A stretch of 9,808 nt of DNA from Spirochaetaceae bacterium (lineage in GTDB: Bacteria > Spirochaetota > Spirochaetia > UBA9216): the NCBI GenBank assembly GCA_028527945.1, contig JAQQAK010000322.1, forward strand, positions 1 through 9,808. Reading direction: 5' to 3'. Within the stretch, counting starts at the first letter, position 1. Every line of letters begins with the position of its first letter. Shown here piece by piece: positions 6,324-9,808 of the stretch. The position numbers were made by a program, and so were the translations under genes. The notes beneath the pieces are model-generated. The model did not search any database, was not told the origin of the DNA, and was given only the letters and a program-made list of their open reading frames with translations.

Positions 6324-7157
6324 ATGATTTTAAACTTATCCGGAAGAACTCTTAAAACTAAAAGAAAAGCCTTTGTTATGGGGATTCTTAATACCACACC
6401 AGATTCTTTTTACGCAGATAGTAGAGCTTGTAGTGTCGAAAATGCTGTTAGTAATGCTTTGAAAATGATAGAAGAAGGCGCAGATATTATTGATATTGGA
6501 GGAGAATCTACAAGACCAGGTTCTGATTATGTAGAGGCTGATGAAGAAATAAGGCGTGTGGTTCCGGTTATTAAAGAACTTCGTAAAGTATCAGGAATTG
6601 CTGTTTCTGTTGATACAAGAAAAGCTATTGTTGCAGAACAAGCAATTGATGCAGGGGCTGATATTATTAATGATATTTCTGCTCTTTCTGATGATCCTGC
6701 GCTTGCCGGGCTTATTGCTGAAAGAAATGTTCCTGTAATTTTAATGCATATGAGAGGGACTCCTCGGAATATGCAGAAAAATCCATCTTATGACGATGTA
6801 ATTAAAGAGATTTCTGAGGAATTAGAGGAACGTATAAGTTACGCGTTAAATGAAGGAATTGAAAAAGAAAAAATAATAATAGATCCGGGTATTGGATTTT
6901 CAAAACGAATAGAAGATAATTTATCAATAATTCGTCATTTAGATAATTTAACTCACTTGGGGTATCCGGTATTAATGGCGCTATCCAGAAAATCTTTTAT
7001 TGGTCATATCAATTCTTCTGAAGTCCAGGATAGATTAACAGGTACTCTTGTTGCTGATATGTTCAGTGTAATTAATGGTGCTTCTATATTAAGGGTTCAT
7101 GATGTGAAAGAGCACATTGATATGCTTGATATGTTTTCTGCGATAGAAGGAGTTTAA
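6324..7157 (+). CDS. folP: Dihydropteroate synthase
   Basis: FolP joins p-aminobenzoate to 6-hydroxymethyl-dihydropterin pyrophosphate in folate synthesis; it is a cytoplasmic TIM-barrel enzyme and the target of sulfonamides. At 277 residues it has the normal length. All hallmark motifs are present: GILNTTPDSF at 20-29 and GGESTRPG at 59-66. SVDTRK with Asp97, IND with Asn116, and MHMRGTPRNMQ at 141-151 come next. DPGIGFSK at 187-194 (Ser where many family members have Gly), SRKSFIG at 221-227 and the terminal RVHD at 257-260 complete the set. The ATG at 6324 is favoured because the protein begins in the usual place, although there is no ribosome binding site. It is the first gene of the operon; its last codons contain the ribosome binding site of cdaA. 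With folC at the left edge, two folate genes lie within about 6 kb. Confidence 0.97.
   Translation: MILNLSGRTLKTKRKAFVMGILNTTPDSFYADSRACSVENAVSNALKMIEEGADIIDIGGESTRPGSDYVEADEEIRRVVPVIKELRKVSGIAVSVDTRKAIVAEQAIDAGADIINDISALSDDPALAGLIAERNVPVILMHMRGTPRNMQKNPSYDDVIKEISEELEERISYALNEGIEKEKIIIDPGIGFSKRIEDNLSIIRHLDNLTHLGYPVLMALSRKSFIGHINSSEVQDRLTGTLVADMFSVINGASILRVHDVKEHIDMLDMFSAIEGV
7147..7152 (+). promoter_or_regulatory. Ribosome binding site for cdaA, inside the end of folP
   Basis: AAGGAG lies 9 nt before the TTG at 7162 and overlaps the last folP codons. It supports TTG as the cdaA start, because no ATG or GTG is suitably placed. Confidence 0.75.
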
Positions 7158-7161
7158 GACT

Positions 7162-7965
7162 TTGATAAGCTCTTTTTTTGACTCATGGGCATTTAGCGAT
7201 ATAATAAGATCTGTTCTTGATATTACGATTTTATCGTTTCTTATTTATCAACTATATAAAATTCTCATACAAACAAGAGCGTTGCAGCTTTTGAAGGGGA
7301 TTCTTCTTATTCTTGTAATATACGGAGCTGCTTATCTTTTTGAACTGAATACACTTAGATGGATAATGAACGGTCTTGCGACCGTTATTGTTATTGTTAT
7401 TGCAGTTGTTTTTCAGCCAGAATTAAGAACAATTTTTACAAGAATAGGACAGCGGGACTGGTTTAAATCAAGTTCAGGAGCTAAACCGCAGCAGATAGAC
7501 ACAGTTCTCAATGCAGTAGATGTTCTTGCTGGAAGAAGACGTGGCGCACTCATTGTTTTTGCGCGCAAAATGGGGCTTAAAAATATAATTGATACAGGCA
7601 CTCTTTTAGATGCTGAATTGAGTTCAAGTTTAATTTTAACAATTTTTAGTTTTGATACACCTCTACATGATGGTGCTCTTGTCATTCATAATGGCCGGAT
7701 TAATTCCGCAGGATGTTTTTTACCGCTTTCTGAACAAACTGATATAAGGCGTAGTTTTGGTACCCGGCATAGGGCCGCCTTAGGTCTCGCGGAAGAAACT
7801 GATGCTGTTGTCTTAATTGTATCAGAAGAAACCGGTGCTATTTCTTTGGCTTATGATGCCAATCTTTTTTATGATCTTTCTGTAGAAGAAACAAAACGAA
7901 AGCTTGTTTATCTTCTTAGTTCAAGAGAAGAAGCCTCTGCAAAGGAGGATGAAAAATATGCCTGA
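7162..7965 (+). CDS. cdaA: Diadenylate cyclase, membrane-bound c-di-AMP synthase
   Basis: CdaA (also DacA) condenses two ATP into cyclic di-AMP, a second messenger that controls potassium and osmolyte transport and cell-wall homeostasis. The 267-residue protein has the standard CdaA layout: three predicted membrane helices at about residues 17-34, 42-60 and 67-84, then a cytoplasmic DAC domain from about 100 to 235. The catalytic DGA motif is at 170-172 (in TPLHDGALVI) and the ATP-binding GTRHRAA at 200-206 contains the RHR triad. Both are intact, so the enzyme should be active. The start is TTG, 4 nt after the folP stop, with AAGGAG 9 nt upstream; the rare start may lower its translation relative to its neighbours. 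Its 3' end overlaps cdaR by 8 nt. This is the classic cdaA-cdaR pair, although the glmM that often follows in Firmicutes is not present here. Confidence 0.96.
   Translation: MISSFFDSWAFSDIIRSVLDITILSFLIYQLYKILIQTRALQLLKGILLILVIYGAAYLFELNTLRWIMNGLATVIVIVIAVVFQPELRTIFTRIGQRDWFKSSSGAKPQQIDTVLNAVDVLAGRRRGALIVFARKMGLKNIIDTGTLLDAELSSSLILTIFSFDTPLHDGALVIHNGRINSAGCFLPLSEQTDIRRSFGTRHRAALGLAEETDAVVLIVSEETGAISLAYDANLFYDLSVEETKRKLVYLLSSREEASAKEDEKYA
7942..7948 (+). promoter_or_regulatory. Ribosome binding site for cdaR
   Basis: AAGGAGG lies 9 nt before the ATG at 7958, within the last codons of cdaA. It decides against the longer in-frame reading from 7904, which would add 18 polar residues ahead of the membrane helix and overlap cdaA by 62 nt. 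Confidence 0.8.
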
Positions 7966-8899
7966 TAAGTTTACAGATTTAGTAACACGTAATTGGCCCG
8001 CTAAAATAATCTCTGTGGCTTTTGCGATCCTTCTATTCTTATTTTACAGAGCAGCCAGCCTTGAAGAACGTTTTTTCTCAGTTCCGCTTGATATAAGAAT
8101 TAATGAAAGTTACGCGATAGCATCGGAGGTTCCTTCAAGTGTAAAGGTTATGTTGAGAGGATCAGAAGAGTCTGTTTTTACAATACTTGAAAATGATATT
8201 GATGTGTATGCTGATTTTACTGAACATTCATCAGAGGAGCAGTTTCGTTCTGTATTAAAATATTCAAAACGCGGTTCTGCTTTAAATATAGAGGATCTTG
8301 AAATAAAAATAGATCCCCCTGAAATTACTCTTGAACTTGAGAAAAGAATATCGCGTTCTGTAAAAATTCAACCGGTTTTAGCAGGCTATCCTGATAAAGG
8401 TTATGAGCTGGATCAATATATTTTAAGTACTGAAGAAGCTGTAGTAGAGGGACCGGCAAGTCATGTTGAGCAGCTAGAAAATATAGAAACTGAAGTTATA
8501 AATCTCGATGGACGTCAAAAAGACTTTTATGTAAGAGTAAAACTTAATGTTCAGGATCCTTATCTAAGTTTTCCTGCTGGAAATTCTATAGGTTTTCAAG
8601 GGGTAATTACAGAAACAGTCATAATGAAGACTTTTGAAGATATTGATCTTATATATCTTGATTTACCACTTGATCTTAATATAGACAACTCAGGTTTAAA
8701 GGGGAATATAAAAGTTCAGGGAAAACAGATGCTTATAGAAAAGACGACAAGTGAAAATTATGCTCTAACTGCAGATTGCTCTGAAATTGATAAACCGGGT
8801 GAATATATTGTAAATGTCAGACCAATAGTTCCATCCGGAGTTATAGTATTAAGATATACACCAGAGACTCTTATTTTAAGGGTTAAAAAGGCTAAATAA
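7958..8899 (+). CDS. cdaR: YbbR-domain protein, membrane regulator of CdaA
   Basis: CdaR (YbbR) is a single-pass membrane protein whose extracytoplasmic YbbR repeats bind CdaA and modulate c-di-AMP synthesis. This 313-residue protein has a short cytoplasmic start (MPDKFTDLVTRNWPAK), one membrane helix at about 16-35, and about three YbbR-like repeats at roughly 38-125, 126-212 and 217-313. Each repeat shows the usual alternating hydrophobic strands and short conserved turns such as VPSSVKVMLRG (58-68), VVEGPASHVEQL (166-177) and, near the end, IVPSGVIVLRYTPETLIL. CdaR proteins usually carry three or four repeats. The start overlaps the cdaA stop by 8 nt, so translation of the two is probably coupled, in keeping with their joint action. 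acpS begins 2 nt after its stop. Confidence 0.92.
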   Translation: MPDKFTDLVTRNWPAKIISVAFAILLFLFYRAASLEERFFSVPLDIRINESYAIASEVPSSVKVMLRGSEESVFTILENDIDVYADFTEHSSEEQFRSVLKYSKRGSALNIEDLEIKIDPPEITLELEKRISRSVKIQPVLAGYPDKGYELDQYILSTEEAVVEGPASHVEQLENIETEVINLDGRQKDFYVRVKLNVQDPYLSFPAGNSIGFQGVITETVIMKTFEDIDLIYLDLPLDLNIDNSGLKGNIKVQGKQMLIEKTTSENYALTADCSEIDKPGEYIVNVRPIVPSGVIVLRYTPETLILRVKKAK

Positions 8900-8901
8900 G
8901 A

Positions 8902-9273
8902 ATGATTCTTGGAATAGGTATAGATATCGTACAGGTAGAACGACTTGAGAAATGGGGACATAATGCCGGTTTTATAAAACGGTTTTTTCATCCTGATGAA
9001 ATAATTGAAGCTAAAAAAAGAGGCAGCTCTGAATATCTTTCACTTGCTGCACGTTTTGCTGCTAAAGAAGCATTTGGAAAAGCGCTTGGTACAGGACTTA
9101 AGGGCATTTGTCTTAAAGATATAAGAGTTGTATCAGATTATAATGGAAAACCAACCATTATGGTTTATAGAACCGCGGAAGAAGCTTTAAAAAAACTGGG
9201 CGCGGAGAATATTTTTGTTTCACTGACACATGAAAAAGATAATGCTGTTGCAATGGTTGTTTTAGAGAAGTAA
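8902..9273 (+). CDS. acpS: Holo-[acyl-carrier-protein] synthase
   Basis: AcpS transfers 4'-phosphopantetheine from coenzyme A to a serine of apo-acyl carrier protein, which is needed for fatty acid synthesis. The 123-residue length is typical. The two family motifs are intact: GIGIDIVQVERL at residues 4-15 with the magnesium ligand Asp8, and RFAAKEAFGKALGTG at 51-65 with Glu56. The late SLTHEKDNAVA (107-117) matches the usual SISH region with Thr in place of Ser. The ATG is 2 nt after the cdaR stop, with AAAAGG (8886-8891) 10 nt upstream. It is the last tightly packed gene of the folP-cdaA-cdaR-acpS operon; a 62-nt gap follows. Confidence 0.96.
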   Translation: MILGIGIDIVQVERLEKWGHNAGFIKRFFHPDEIIEAKKRGSSEYLSLAARFAAKEAFGKALGTGLKGICLKDIRVVSDYNGKPTIMVYRTAEEALKKLGAENIFVSLTHEKDNAVAMVVLEK

Positions 9274-9335
9274 TTTTAATTATTTGTATTAAATAAAATG
9301 CCTTTTATCGTATATAAAATATGTTGGAGTTAAGT

Positions 9336-9808
9336 ATGGCTGAAAATGATAAGAAGTTAACATTCTGGTCAAAAAATGAAATAGTATGTCCTATTTGTGA
9401 CTGCAAATTTAAACGTGAAGAACTTTTAACAGGAAGAGGCCGTCTTATTGCCGGTAATTTGACAGGCGAACTTAGACGATTATATGAACCTTCTCAAAAA
9501 TATGGAGATGTTTGTCCTCTTATTTATCCGGTTACAGTCTGTCCTTCATGCTACTATGCAGCTTTCCCAAGTGATTTTGAATCTATACCATTTCAAGCCA
9601 TATCTAAAATTGATAAGAGCAATCTTGAGAGACATGGTAGTATAGGTAAAATATTTACAAATTTGGACTTTTCTTCACCAAGAGGGCTTTCTGAAGGCGC
9701 CGCGAGTTATTATCTTGCGATAAGCTGTTATGAACATTTTACAGCTGAACATACTCCTACTATAAAGAGAGCAATATCTGCGTTAAGAGCCGCGTGGATT
9801 TTTAATGA
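9336..9808 (+). CDS. DUF2225 family protein, C-terminus beyond the window
   Basis: The first 157 residues are visible. Two CxxC knuckles (Cys18-Cys21 in VCPIC and Cys69-Cys72 in VCPSC), with YAAFPSDF right after the second, match the N-terminal zinc-ribbon-like part of DUF2225. From about residue 120 the sequence becomes helical (EGAASYYLAI, then TIKRAISALRAAWIF), consistent with the TPR-like second half of that family. The biochemical role of DUF2225 is not known to me. GGAG (9326-9329) is 6 nt before the ATG. An in-frame ATG at 9321 lies ahead of that ribosome binding site and is less likely. The 62-nt gap after acpS has no clear terminator, so it may be read from the same operon; an AT-rich TATATAAAAT (9311-9320) could alternatively serve its own promoter. 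Confidence 0.8.
   Translation, partial: MAENDKKLTFWSKNEIVCPICDCKFKREELLTGRGRLIAGNLTGELRRLYEPSQKYGDVCPLIYPVTVCPSCYYAAFPSDFESIPFQAISKIDKSNLERHGSIGKIFTNLDFSSPRGLSEGAASYYLAISCYEHFTAEHTPTIKRAISALRAAWIFN

Noticed and set aside
7904..7957. Longer N-terminus for cdaR, starting at 7904
   Set aside because: It would overlap cdaA by 62 nt, and AAGGAGG at 7942-7948 clearly serves the ATG at 7958.
1..9808. tRNA, rRNA, CRISPR arrays, insertion sequences, phage genes or attachment sites
   Set aside because: I found no cloverleaf, spaced repeat array, transposase, integrase or terminal inverted repeats. Apart from the peptidase 3' ends and the signal-peptide duplication, I saw no notable repeats.

Overview
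The window looks like chromosomal DNA from a low-GC spirochaete, most likely Treponema or a close relative. This is inference. It rests on the AT-rich codon use, the loose lipoprotein signal peptides, the folP-cdaA-cdaR-acpS gene order followed by a DUF2225 gene, and a FolC variant motif (LEHTEILGNT) that I associate with that group. No database search was possible.

Layout. Positions 1-2248 hold a minus-strand pair: hisD (histidinol dehydrogenase family) and then folC (folylpolyglutamate/dihydrofolate synthase), which runs off the left edge. A short divergent spacer follows. Positions 2384-5588 hold two tandem plus-strand genes for paralogous lipoproteins of the clostripain (C11) cysteine peptidase family. 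The second carries an extra InlB-type repeat domain. A spacer with two hairpins separates them from a convergent small secreted protein of unknown function (5716-6264, minus). Positions 6324-9273 hold a tightly packed plus-strand operon: folP (dihydropteroate synthase), cdaA (c-di-AMP synthase), cdaR/ybbR (its membrane regulator) and acpS (holo-ACP synthase). A DUF2225 zinc-ribbon-like gene follows and is cut by the right edge.

How the genes work together. folC and folP serve folate synthesis. cdaA and cdaR make and control c-di-AMP at the membrane. acpS activates acyl carrier protein for lipid synthesis. These are core cell functions. The C11 lipoprotein pair and the small secreted protein between them look like accessory, surface-exposed functions.

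The most notable observations are four. The HisD has a reciprocal Gln-to-Glu and Asp-to-Asn change at two of its four zinc ligands. The divergent promoters between the small secreted gene and folP place the predicted +1 of each exactly on the start codon, which suggests leaderless mRNAs. The last 127 bp of the two peptidase genes are nearly identical although the genes are otherwise well diverged, a sign of gene conversion. A 30-bp tandem duplication has built up the signal peptide of the small secreted protein. I do not see an unmistakably new multi-gene system here.
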